A stretch of DNA of 43,604 nucleotides from Bacteroidales bacterium. GTDB taxonomy: Bacteria > Bacteroidota > Bacteroidia > Bacteroidales > F082. The position numbers and the translations under genes are program-made. The stretch lies in the NCBI GenBank assembly GCA_024681295.1, contig JAILBC010000011.1, positions 1 through 43,604 on the forward strand, written 5' to 3'. Of the stretch, positions 6,236 to 16,191 are shown piece after piece. Numbering within the stretch: position 1 is the stretch's first letter; every line of letters begins with the position of its first letter. The notes below the pieces were generated by a model. That model was not told the origin of the DNA and made no database searches. It saw nothing but the letters and a program-made list of their open reading frames with translations.

Positions 6236-8762
6236 TAACCTTTCTGGTCATCATCCCCTGGTCGGTCATTAATCTGACAACATAAATCCCTTCGGGGAAA
6301 CGCTCCAGGATGGAGGTGGAGGCGTCCTTGTCGGTGCTGGCATCGTAAACCACCTGGCCTAAGGTGTTGACGATGGTGATTCGTCTGATTCCAGTGATCT
6401 CGCTGTCAGCTTCGTCAACGGCCATCACGTTCTTCGGGAGGCATTCCGACCAAGCGATGTTCAATCCTTCGTCGTTGCTTATACCATATTTATATTGACC
6501 GATAGGCAATGCATCCCAGCCGTAGTCCACATAATGGGCCTCGGCAACCTTTTCGGCGATGAGCTCGGGAGTACCGCCATTGCAGTTGTCGCGGTAGATG
6601 CTGAAAGGGTTGCCTACGGTGATGTCATCGATATAGAAAGCGTTTTCGTATTCACCTTCGGCGAGCTGGTTGACGTATTTCCATTGAAGTTGGTGGCTGC
6701 CAGGGTCAAGTGTAAACGAATAACGGGTCCACGGCACCTCATCTTTGATGGTCTCGCCCTGCTGCACGTTGTCAATCAAGAAGCCACCTCCGTTAAGCGG
6801 GAAGCAGCTGATACGGGCTTGGTAACTGATGACGCAGGTGACGGGGACGTTGACACCCAAACTGAGGCTGCTAGTGGAGAACATCCCAGTGTTGGTCGAC
6901 TTGGCGCTATACACGCCCTCGTAGGGGTTGTTGGTGCTGACGACCCATGGGCTGGAGGCATCGTTAAACCACATGTTCTGGTAGAAGTCGCCCGACTCGA
7001 AACCGTCGACGATGCTGTTGGGCATGTTCCATGTTAGGTCCACGCGTTGGTTGTTGATGACCTCGGCTTCAATCTCCACCGTTTTATTGATAAACACATA
7101 GTTGGAGGGTAGGGTGGTGATGCCGTTGTCAAGGACAGCGGTAACATAATAAGTGTAGTTGCCGCCGTAGTTCAGGTGGTCGGTGTAGGTGGTGGAGGTA
7201 ACATTGTTTGCGATGCGCAGTCCGTCGCGGTAGACCTCGTAGGAGACGACCGAGGCGGGGGCGTCCCAACTCAATTCAACATTGTCGCCATCGAAATCGG
7301 CCGTGAGTCCCGAAGGACCGTGGAAGAACAAGGCGTTGATGGCAGCCAGGGCATCGATGCGGCCCGAGCCAGTGATGTTGTTCTTTTTGTAGTTGCCAAT
7401 CTTCACCGCGGTGAGTTCAATGATGGAGTCGATTTCGGCGGGACTCAGGGTGGGATTGGCTTCCAGCAGCAAGGCCATTACCCCAGCGGTGCAGGGGGTC
7501 GCCATCGAGGTACCGTCGTGGGCCTCATAGGCGGTGTTGCTCGGGAAACCGAGTGAGATGATGTTGGCACCCGGTGCGGAAATGTCGGGACGGATCAAAC
7601 CAGTCATGTCGGGGTCGCCAACTTCATAGGGATAGTCGTAGTACTCGCCGATGTTGGCACCTTGAGTCCAGGTCACAGGGCCTACTGACGAGAAACTGCT
7701 GTGCTTGTCGTTGGCATCGGTGGCACCGACGCACACCACGGCGGTGTGTCCTCCGTGGAGGGTTTGGTCGGGATGGAACCATGGCGGGGGACAGTTGCCC
7801 GGAGCCTCGATATTGAAAGGCTTCGGATAGGTGTATTGGGTGTCGCCGACATTGCCAGCGGCCACTGCGGCCACCACACCGGCATCGAGAACGGTCTCGT
7901 ACAGCTGCCTGAAGAGCGCATAGCCACCCGTCTCGGGGTCACCGAAAGAGCAACTCAAGATGTCGGCTCCATGGGCCAGGGCGAACTCAATGCCTTCAAT
8001 GATCTGTGCATCACCCCCATAGCCGGTCTCGTCCATGATCTTCACCGCCATGATTTTGGCTCCTGGGGCGATACCCGTCTGGGTTCCTGCGTTGCCCTGT
8101 CCGGCCACGATGCCGGCACAGTGGGTGCCATGCATGTAATCATCCATAGGGTCGTTGTCGTGGTTGACGACATCATAGCCGTGATGAGGGAACTCAGGAC
8201 CTCCATCCCACATGCTGCCCGCAATGTCAATGTGGTTGTAGTTCACACCCGTATCGAGTATGGCTACGATGACACCATTGCCAGTATATCCTGTCGTGCC
8301 GTTGTAGTTCCACACAGCAGGAGCGTTCACCTTGTCCACGTGCCAAGCATTGTCCTTCGATTCCACAGGATAAGACTTCTCGTTCTCGGGGAGCATCCTT
8401 CTGAGTTCGTCGTGATAAACAAAGGCTACATCGTGGCGAGCCTCCAATTGCATGATCACCTCATCGGAGGCCATGCATGCGAAGGCGTTGACGCTCCAGA
8501 AGGGATGGATGTCTTGGACCTCTTCGCCGAAACTTGCTACGTAGTTGAGCACGTTAGACTGCGAAGCCTCGCAGAATTCTTGAAGTTCATTGATAACAAA
8601 CTCACGCTTCTGTGCCTTGTCCATATACTGGGTCTTACGGCACATCTCAACATGATCATACTGCTGTTCCATCATCACAATCACACGATGGAACTCCTTG
8701 TCCTGCCCGAAGATCTCCCCGAAGCAGAACATCAAAACCAAAATGGCAAATGCTCTTTTCAT
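6228..8762 (-). CDS. Secreted subtilisin-like (S8) protease with type IX secretion domain
   Basis: The 844-residue protein begins with a signal peptide (MKRAFAILVLMFCFGEIFGQ). It then has a pro-region to about residue 140 and an S8 catalytic domain with Asp170 (AILDTG), His211 (HGTHCAG), the oxyanion Asn304 (AAGN) and Ser419 (GTSMATP). Next come a fibronectin-III-like segment around 485-560, a jelly-roll-like region (DGFESGDF ... FYIDDI) typical of carbohydrate-binding or adhesion modules, and a C-terminal type A sorting domain (ITIVNTLGQVVYDA ... GIYVVRLMTDQGMMTRKVRK). That end sends proteins through the type IX system to the cell surface. A perfect -7 box lies 19 bases upstream. A broad extracellular protein-degrading role is inferred. 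Confidence 0.93.
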   Translation of the reverse strand: MKRAFAILVLMFCFGEIFGQDKEFHRVIVMMEQQYDHVEMCRKTQYMDKAQKREFVINELQEFCEASQSNVLNYVASFGEEVQDIHPFWSVNAFACMASDEVIMQLEARHDVAFVYHDELRRMLPENEKSYPVESKDNAWHVDKVNAPAVWNYNGTTGYTGNGVIVAILDTGVNYNHIDIAGSMWDGGPEFPHHGYDVVNHDNDPMDDYMHGTHCAGIVAGQGNAGTQTGIAPGAKIMAVKIMDETGYGGDAQIIEGIEFALAHGADILSCSFGDPETGGYALFRQLYETVLDAGVVAAVAAGNVGDTQYTYPKPFNIEAPGNCPPPWFHPDQTLHGGHTAVVCVGATDANDKHSSFSSVGPVTWTQGANIGEYYDYPYEVGDPDMTGLIRPDISAPGANIISLGFPSNTAYEAHDGTSMATPCTAGVMALLLEANPTLSPAEIDSIIELTAVKIGNYKKNNITGSGRIDALAAINALFFHGPSGLTADFDGDNVELSWDAPASVVSYEVYRDGLRIANNVTSTTYTDHLNYGGNYTYYVTAVLDNGITTLPSNYVFINKTVEIEAEVINNQRVDLTWNMPNSIVDGFESGDFYQNMWFNDASSPWVVSTNNPYEGVYSAKSTNTGMFSTSSLSLGVNVPVTCVISYQARISCFPLNGGGFLIDNVQQGETIKDEVPWTRYSFTLDPGSHQLQWKYVNQLAEGEYENAFYIDDITVGNPFSIYRDNCNGGTPELIAEKVAEAHYVDYGWDALPIGQYKYGISNDEGLNIAWSECLPKNVMAVDEADSEITGIRRITIVNTLGQVVYDASTDKDASTSILERFPEGIYVVRLMTDQGMMTRKVRK

Positions 8763-8781
8763 ATGAAAAAAATATTTTTCG

Positions 8782-8789
8782 CAAAATTA
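8782..8789 (-). promoter_or_regulatory. -7 promoter box of the S8 protease gene
   Basis: TAATTTTG followed by C on the minus strand matches TAnnTTTG exactly and lies 19 bases before the ATG. It is divergent from the rnpB promoter, with the 7-bp array at 8795-8829 between them. Confidence 0.65.
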
Positions 8790-8794
8790 CAAAA

Positions 8795-8829
8795 AACCTC
8801 TCACCGCTCACCTCTCAATTCTCAATTTT
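8795..8829. repeat. 7-bp tandem array between the protease and rnpB promoters
   Basis: Five units are in phase: AACCTCT at 8795, CACCGCT at 8802, CACCTCT at 8809, CAATTCT at 8816 and CAATTTT at 8823. The array stops three bases before the rnpB -7 box, so it occupies the -33 region of that promoter and the upstream region of the divergent protease promoter. Confidence 0.7.
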
Positions 8830-8832
8830 CGT

Positions 8833-8840
8833 TACTTTTG
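8833..8840 (+). promoter_or_regulatory. -7 promoter box of rnpB
   Basis: TACTTTTG matches TAnnTTTG exactly. The RNase P RNA P1 helix starts at 8846, six bases downstream. Because the RNA's own 5' end is defined by structure, this spacing calibrates the predicted starts of the other promoters in the window. Confidence 0.75.
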
Positions 8841-8845
8841 CCGCG

Positions 8846-9214
8846 GCGATGAGAGGGACTGTCGCGAGTCGGGAAAGCCGGCGCGAGGAAAGTCGGGACA
8901 GCGCAGAGCACCGTACTTCTTAACAGGAAGGTGTCCGCAAGGGCAACAGCAAGTGCCACAGAAAAATACACCGCCCACAAGGGTAAGGGTGAAAACGCGA
9001 GGTAAGAGCTCACGCGGTGGGTGGCGACATTCCGCCGGGGTAAACCTTACGGGCTGCAAGCCCGAATATAGAGGCAAAGGCCGACGTGTCGGCTGAACGG
9101 GCTGCTCGTCCGTCGTCTCAGGGTAGGGCGCTTGAGCCTGCGGGTGACTGCAGGTCTAGAGAAATGACAGTCGCCCCGAAAGGGGAACAGAATCCCGCTT
9201 ACTACTCTCATCGC
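8846..9214 (+). ncRNA. rnpB: RNase P RNA, bacterial type A
   Basis: This is the catalytic RNA that removes 5' leaders from tRNA precursors. Its ends are set by a perfect 10-bp P1 helix, GCGATGAGAG (8846-8855) with CTCTCATCGC (9205-9214). The conserved GAGGAAAGTC is at 8885-8894, and the partner AACAGAATCCCGCTTA begins near 9186. In P4 the usual CCGGG/CCCGG pairing is replaced by CGGGA (8894-8898) and TCCCG (9193-9197), which still pair, so the change is compensatory. GGTAAGAGCTCACG, GGTAAACCTTACGGG and the AGAGAAATGACAG segment are also recognisable. Seven T follow P1, acting as terminator. The 369-nt length is normal. Confidence 0.96.
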
Positions 9215-9221
9215 TTTTTTT
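9205..9221 (+). terminator. rnpB 3' end and T-run
   Basis: The 3' strand of P1 (9205-9214) is followed by seven T at 9215-9221, so the RNase P RNA closing helix appears to double as the terminator stem. Confidence 0.6.
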
Positions 9222-9230
9222 ACAATAATA

Positions 9231-9246
9231 AACGTCTTTAGACGTT
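9231..9246. promoter_or_regulatory. Short perfect hairpin or dyad before the TPR gene
   Basis: AACGTC (9231-9236) and GACGTT (9241-9246) flank a 4-base loop, 17 bases before the TPR gene start. It could be an operator or a small mRNA hairpin. No consensus promoter is visible between rnpB and the TPR gene. Confidence 0.35.
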
Positions 9247-9263
9247 ATGTCAGAGTAATTTAG

Positions 9264-12200
9264 ATGACCATGAGAATCCGTACCTTCATACTAGCCGTGA
9301 TGCTGCTTGCGACCACCTTGTTGCATGCGCAGAAAACGGTACCCCAATATGAACCAGAAGCCTTGTACAATCAGGGTGTGACCCTCTTCCAAAACGGTGC
9401 CTACGCGGCCGCACTGGAGTCGTTCACCCAATATCTGACCGTTGTCGATGACCCAAAACTCCAGAAGTCGGTCGACGCCCAATACTACATCGCCGTCAGC
9501 GCCCTTTATGCAGGCCGCGCCGACGCGGAAGCCAAAATAAAAGCCTTCATCAGCGACAACCCGGGCAGCACTTGGGCCACCCATGCCAATTTCCTTTACG
9601 CCAACGTGCTGTTCGCCAAGAAGAAATATGCCGATGCCTTGGCCATCTACGAGAAGACCTCACCCTCGTCATTGTCCCGTGAAGAAGCCCAACAACTACA
9701 GTTTAACATGGGCTATGCTTACCTTCAACTCAATGAGTACGACAAAGCCCTGCCTTATCTCCAAGGCGCTGCATTCAACGAAGGGAAGTACCAGCAGGAT
9801 GCCCAATATTACTATGCTTACATCCAATACTTGAAAGGCAACAACCAAGAGGCGCTTCGCTTCTTCCAACCGCTTTGCAACCACGCCATCTATGGCAATG
9901 CCGCAAGGGCTTGTGTGATGCAGATCAACTACAGTGATGACGACTGGGAAGCAGTGCTTCGCGACGGTCCCGAGGTGGTGCGCAATGCCGACAAAAAGCG
10001 CCAAGGGGAACTGGCCCTGATGGTCGCTGATGCCTATTTCCAGCAGAAGGATTACAGCAATGCACTCGTGTATTACACCTTCTTCAACAAAGGCGGTTTT
10101 TCTCGCACCATGTCCCGTGAGGCCTGCTATCAGATGGGACTCTGTAAGATGAAGACAGGCCACCTCAAAGAAGCTATCTCCGACCTTCAGAAAGTGGCTT
10201 CCGACAAGGACACCATCGGACAATATGCCTCATACTACTTGGCTTCGTGCTATGCCGACACCGACCAGCCCAAATACGCCCGCAATGCGTTCTATACTGC
10301 ATACGCTGCAGGATTTGACAAAGCCATCAGCGAAGACGCCCTGTTCAACTACGCCCACCTGAGCCTCATCCCAGGTACCGACCCGTTCAATGAGGCCGTG
10401 GCCCAGCTCGATGCCTTTGTAGAAGAAAACCCGAACTCGGAACGTCGTGCCGAAGCCGAAGAACTCGCTGTGTACCTGCTGCTTAACGCCCAACGTAACG
10501 ACGAGGCACTCGCCCGTCTGGAAAAGATGCGCCAGAAAAGCCCTGAGTTGCGTTCGGTGTACGATGAACTGCTTTACGCCACGGGTATCGACCATTTCCA
10601 GGGACAACGCTACGACAAGGCCCAGGTCTGCTTCTCCAAGATCCTTAACGGCAAACAGTCGGGTAGCCGCAAGGCCGAAGCTACGTTCTGGCTCGCTGAG
10701 TCTGCCTTTGCCGCAGGCGACTTTGCCACGGCTGAACGCTACTACAAGCAAGTGAAGAACAACAACGCCTCTGGCCGCGAGCTGTCGGTCATGGCTGATT
10801 ACGGATTGGGCTACATCAGCTACCAAAAGCCCGACTACGACGCAGCCGTACGATATTTCAGGAACTTCGTACAGCAGTGCGACGACCGTAAGACTGACCT
10901 CAAGAGCGACGCTTACATTCGTTTGGGCGACTGCTTCTTCGTGGACCGCAGCTACAACGAGGCCATCAACTACTACGACATGGCCACCCGCATCAACAAG
11001 CGCAATGCCGATTACGCCCTCTTCCAACAGGGACTCTGCTACGGTGCCAAAGGCAACTCCAACCAGAAGATCAATCTGCTAGAGACGGTGGTGACCACTT
11101 ATCCTTCCACTAGCTATTACGATCGTGCCCTGTTCGAGATTGGCAATACCCATCTTGTTTACGGTGACAAACGGTCCGCTATCGCCGCCTTCAACCGCCT
11201 CATCAAGGAACGCCCGCGTTCTTCCTACACCCGTCAGGCTCTCATGAAGGTGGGTATGATCTACTACAACAACAACCAGTATGACCAGGCCCTTGCTAAC
11301 CTGAAGACCTTGATCAAGAACTATCCCAATACCGATGAGTCACGTGATGCGCTGGCTATTGTTCGCAACATTTATATGGAACAAAATAACCTAAATGAGT
11401 ATTTCAGTTACGTGGAATCGTCAGGTTCGGGCCAAGTACAAGTAACGCAGCAGGATTCGCTGGCCTTTGCCAATGCGGAGAACTTCTTCCTCGACGGACG
11501 TTATCAGGATGCCGAGAAGGCACTGAAATATTACTTCGATCATTTCCCGAAGGGAGGCTATACGCTGAAAGCCCGTCACTACGCTGCGGAATGCGCTGAA
11601 AAGGTCGGGACCGAAGAAGAGGTGAAGACCCATCTGAACTACATTGTGAGCCAGCCCGACAACGACTATACCGATGGTGCTTTGCTGAAGTTGGCCCGCA
11701 TCGAATACGACCATAAAAACTACGACAAGGCAAGCCAATACTACGGCCGTCTTGCCAATATCACCGAGGAACCGCTCCGTAAATTGGAAGCCCTCGAAGG
11801 CAGCATGAAGAGTTATTACTTCCTGAACAACTACGACAAGGCCATCGAGATGGGGGAGACCCTGAGCCGTTCGAAAGACCTGACCCAAGAACAGACCAAC
11901 CAAGTGAACCACATCCTCGGCAAGTCGTACTTCATGAAAGGCAACTACAGCACTGCCATCACCTGGCTCGACAAGAGTAGCGGGACCGACAAGTCGGTCT
12001 ACGGTGCTGAGAGCGCCTACTACGCTGCGAAGGCCTCCTTTGAACAGAACAACCTTGATGATACGGAGAATCGAGTATTCAGCATTGCTGAACAGTTCTC
12101 GAACCATGAGTACTGGGTGGCCAAGTCGTTCATCCTGCTGGCCGATGTGTATGTGGCCAAGGACAACCGCTTCCAAGCCCGCGAGACCCTCCGTAGCGTA

Positions 12201-12269
12201 GTGGATAATTGCTCCATCGCCGAACTCCGAGCTGAAGCCCAATCCAAACTCTCCACTCTTAACCTCTAA
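9264..12269 (+). CDS. Large periplasmic TPR protein
   Basis: The 1001-residue protein has a signal peptide (RTFILAVMLLATTLLHAQ) and is otherwise built of tetratricopeptide-type helix pairs from about residue 30 to the end. Examples are YNQGVTLFQNGAYAAALESF, LGDCFFVDRSYNEAINYYD and LALIKNYPNTDES-like units. TPR arrays of this kind bind partner proteins; no catalytic motif is seen. Starts at ATG 9264 or 9270 are both possible. The gene is followed after 25 bases by an outer-membrane barrel gene, so the pair probably acts as a periplasmic scaffold with its barrel. The last seven codons (KLSTLNL) and stop lie in a 7-bp tandem array, meaning the C-terminus is shaped by that repeat. Confidence 0.88.
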   Translation: MTMRIRTFILAVMLLATTLLHAQKTVPQYEPEALYNQGVTLFQNGAYAAALESFTQYLTVVDDPKLQKSVDAQYYIAVSALYAGRADAEAKIKAFISDNPGSTWATHANFLYANVLFAKKKYADALAIYEKTSPSSLSREEAQQLQFNMGYAYLQLNEYDKALPYLQGAAFNEGKYQQDAQYYYAYIQYLKGNNQEALRFFQPLCNHAIYGNAARACVMQINYSDDDWEAVLRDGPEVVRNADKKRQGELALMVADAYFQQKDYSNALVYYTFFNKGGFSRTMSREACYQMGLCKMKTGHLKEAISDLQKVASDKDTIGQYASYYLASCYADTDQPKYARNAFYTAYAAGFDKAISEDALFNYAHLSLIPGTDPFNEAVAQLDAFVEENPNSERRAEAEELAVYLLLNAQRNDEALARLEKMRQKSPELRSVYDELLYATGIDHFQGQRYDKAQVCFSKILNGKQSGSRKAEATFWLAESAFAAGDFATAERYYKQVKNNNASGRELSVMADYGLGYISYQKPDYDAAVRYFRNFVQQCDDRKTDLKSDAYIRLGDCFFVDRSYNEAINYYDMATRINKRNADYALFQQGLCYGAKGNSNQKINLLETVVTTYPSTSYYDRALFEIGNTHLVYGDKRSAIAAFNRLIKERPRSSYTRQALMKVGMIYYNNNQYDQALANLKTLIKNYPNTDESRDALAIVRNIYMEQNNLNEYFSYVESSGSGQVQVTQQDSLAFANAENFFLDGRYQDAEKALKYYFDHFPKGGYTLKARHYAAECAEKVGTEEEVKTHLNYIVSQPDNDYTDGALLKLARIEYDHKNYDKASQYYGRLANITEEPLRKLEALEGSMKSYYFLNNYDKAIEMGETLSRSKDLTQEQTNQVNHILGKSYFMKGNYSTAITWLDKSSGTDKSVYGAESAYYAAKASFEQNNLDDTENRVFSIAEQFSNHEYWVAKSFILLADVYVAKDNRFQARETLRSVVDNCSIAELRAEAQSKLSTLNL

Positions 12270-12294
12270 CCTCTAACCTCTCACTCCTCACCCC
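12247..12294. repeat. 7-bp tandem array across the TPR stop and up to the next ATG
   Basis: Units are in phase from 12247: AACTCTC, CACTCTT (12254), AACCTCT at 12261, 12268 and 12275, CACTCCT (12282) and a final CACCCC that abuts the ATG at 12295. The TPR stop codon TAA (12267-12269) is formed at the junction of two units. Three identical neighbouring units suggest recent slippage. Confidence 0.85.
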
Positions 12295-14040
12295 ATGAAA
12301 ACCAAATACATCTCCATAGTCCTCGCGCTCCTTTTGAGTATTAGCGCCTTTGCCCAACACAACGAGGAAGTCACCATCGAGGGCACGTACCGCCCGAAGG
12401 TGAACAAAGTGGATAAAATCGTGTTGCAGCCCGAGACACCCGAACAGAAGTTTGAGATGCCGAACACAGAAACCCATCTGATGGACATTGATCGCCGTTT
12501 CCCCCTCGATTTGGAGAAGTTGAGCGCACAGAGTTACAGTGGAAAGAACGCTCGCATGCCTGAGTCGACCAAAAACTTCCTGATGGCCGGCTTCGGAACG
12601 CGCATCTCCCCGGTGTTTCTCTATAAGCACAACTCCAACCTGACCAAAAATTTGGGTCTGGGCGTGGGCATCAAGCATTATTCCTCGTGGCTCGATATCA
12701 AAGATTACGCCCCGTCGAGCTTCATGAACAATGCTTTTGAGATCGGTCTAACCAGCAGCAAGTACAAAAATGTCCAACTGGAAGGCGATGTCTATTACAA
12801 GAACGACATGGTTCATTATTACGGCGTGAATTTGTTGAACCATCCTCTGACTGATGAGCAGATTGAGCTGTGTTGTCCGAAACAGATATACAACACTATA
12901 GGGGGACATTTCGGGATGGCTCCCGCGACGACCCGGACGGGCGAAGTGAACCACCATTTGAGTGTGGATTATCACTATACCTTTGACAAAACATACGCAA
13001 GAGAACATTCTGTGGAGACGGAATACGGCCTCGGTTACACTCAAAGCTGGTGGGGCAACAAGAGCCATCCGCAGAAAATTGGCATGGATTTAGGTTTCCA
13101 GTGGGAACATTTTGCCAGTAATCATGTAGAGTATTTTTTACCTGTGATCAATCAGTGGTCGCTCTATTTGATCAAGGTCAACCCGTTCTTTGAGATGGGT
13201 GATGAGTTCTATAAACTCCATTTGGGTGTACGTCTGGATGGCGTGAATCGCGTCCAGAACGGGGATCAGTTCCTAGCAGTGTGCCCTGACGTCAGTGGAA
13301 GTCTGTTTGTGCTGGATAAGAAGTTGGAATTCTATGCTGGCTTGAACGGTGGTAGGAAACTGACGACCTACAGCAATCTCATCACCGAGAATCCTTTTGT
13401 AGGAAGAAAATTATCTATGTTGGCGCAAAATGTCAAACTCGGTTTCGACGGCGGTGTTCGTACCAATATCGGTGAAGTGGTTGACCTGCATTTGGGCGTG
13501 CGTTATCGCCATACCGACAACGACCCGTTCTTTGTGCACGATAGGAGCGTCCCTGAATGGCAAGGGTTTCCCAATAAGTATGATGTGGTTTATGATGAAA
13601 CCCAGTTGGTGAGCGTGCTGGCTGATATGCGCGTGAAACTGCGTGACGGTTTCACGGTTGACATGGGCTTCGCCTACAACAATTACAAGATGACTAACGA
13701 GGATTGTCCTTGGCATCGTCCCAAGATGGAAGGGAAGTTAAAGCTGACCTACGATGTCAACGACAAGTTGGCGTTCAATACCACCTTCCTCTATCAGGGC
13801 GGACGCTATGCCAAGGATTGGAACAATGGTCCCTATTGGATGACCAAATACCCTCCTCAATATGATGTTGTAAAACTGAAGGATGTCTATGACCTCAGTC
13901 TTGGCGCCGACTATCGTTTTAACGACCAGCTTTCGGTGTTCGCCAAACTGGACAACGTGCTCAACCAAAAGTACCAGCTTTATTATGGTTACCCGGTGGA
14001 AGGAATCCAGTTTTTTGCCGGTCTTAAAATGAGGTTCTAA
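12295..14040 (+). CDS. Outer-membrane beta-barrel protein (TonB-dependent receptor-like)
   Basis: The 581-residue protein has a signal peptide (MKTKYISIVLALLLSISAFAQ), then about 60 polar residues beginning HNEEVTIEGTYRPKVNKVDK, and then alternating amphipathic strands rich in Tyr, Phe and Gly. The end, LDNVLNQKYQLYYGYPVEGIQ to ...GLKMRF with a terminal Phe, is typical of the last strands of TonB-dependent receptors. No clear plug domain or carboxypeptidase-like repeat is present, so it is shorter than a full SusC-type receptor. It forms an operon with the TPR gene. Function and substrate are unknown. Confidence 0.82.
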   Translation: MKTKYISIVLALLLSISAFAQHNEEVTIEGTYRPKVNKVDKIVLQPETPEQKFEMPNTETHLMDIDRRFPLDLEKLSAQSYSGKNARMPESTKNFLMAGFGTRISPVFLYKHNSNLTKNLGLGVGIKHYSSWLDIKDYAPSSFMNNAFEIGLTSSKYKNVQLEGDVYYKNDMVHYYGVNLLNHPLTDEQIELCCPKQIYNTIGGHFGMAPATTRTGEVNHHLSVDYHYTFDKTYAREHSVETEYGLGYTQSWWGNKSHPQKIGMDLGFQWEHFASNHVEYFLPVINQWSLYLIKVNPFFEMGDEFYKLHLGVRLDGVNRVQNGDQFLAVCPDVSGSLFVLDKKLEFYAGLNGGRKLTTYSNLITENPFVGRKLSMLAQNVKLGFDGGVRTNIGEVVDLHLGVRYRHTDNDPFFVHDRSVPEWQGFPNKYDVVYDETQLVSVLADMRVKLRDGFTVDMGFAYNNYKMTNEDCPWHRPKMEGKLKLTYDVNDKLAFNTTFLYQGGRYAKDWNNGPYWMTKYPPQYDVVKLKDVYDLSLGADYRFNDQLSVFAKLDNVLNQKYQLYYGYPVEGIQFFAGLKMRF

Positions 14041-14050
14041 ATACCTCTAA

Positions 14051-14101
14051 GCGCCTCGAGAGGCGCAAGTTTAATAACCCCACACAGTGCGCTGTGTGGG
14101 G
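14051..14101. other. Two GC-rich hairpins after the barrel gene
   Basis: A palindrome GCGCCT-CGAG-AGGCGC (14051-14066) is followed by a perfect 10-bp stem CCCCACACAG/CTGTGTGGGG with a 4-base loop (14078-14101). On the plus strand the second stem is followed by GTGAAAA rather than T, so it is not a standard intrinsic terminator for the upstream gene. An mRNA 3'-end stabiliser is equally possible. Confidence 0.5.
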
Positions 14102-14106
14102 CGTGA

Positions 14107-16167
<2,061 letters not shown>

Positions 16168-16191
16168 CAAACTAACTTAAAACTAATAATT

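Noticed and set aside
7701-8852. A 383-codon open frame on the plus strand opposite the S8 protease.
   Set aside because: The protease frame has the full catalytic triad and signal peptide; the opposite frame has no motif and runs into the rnpB start.
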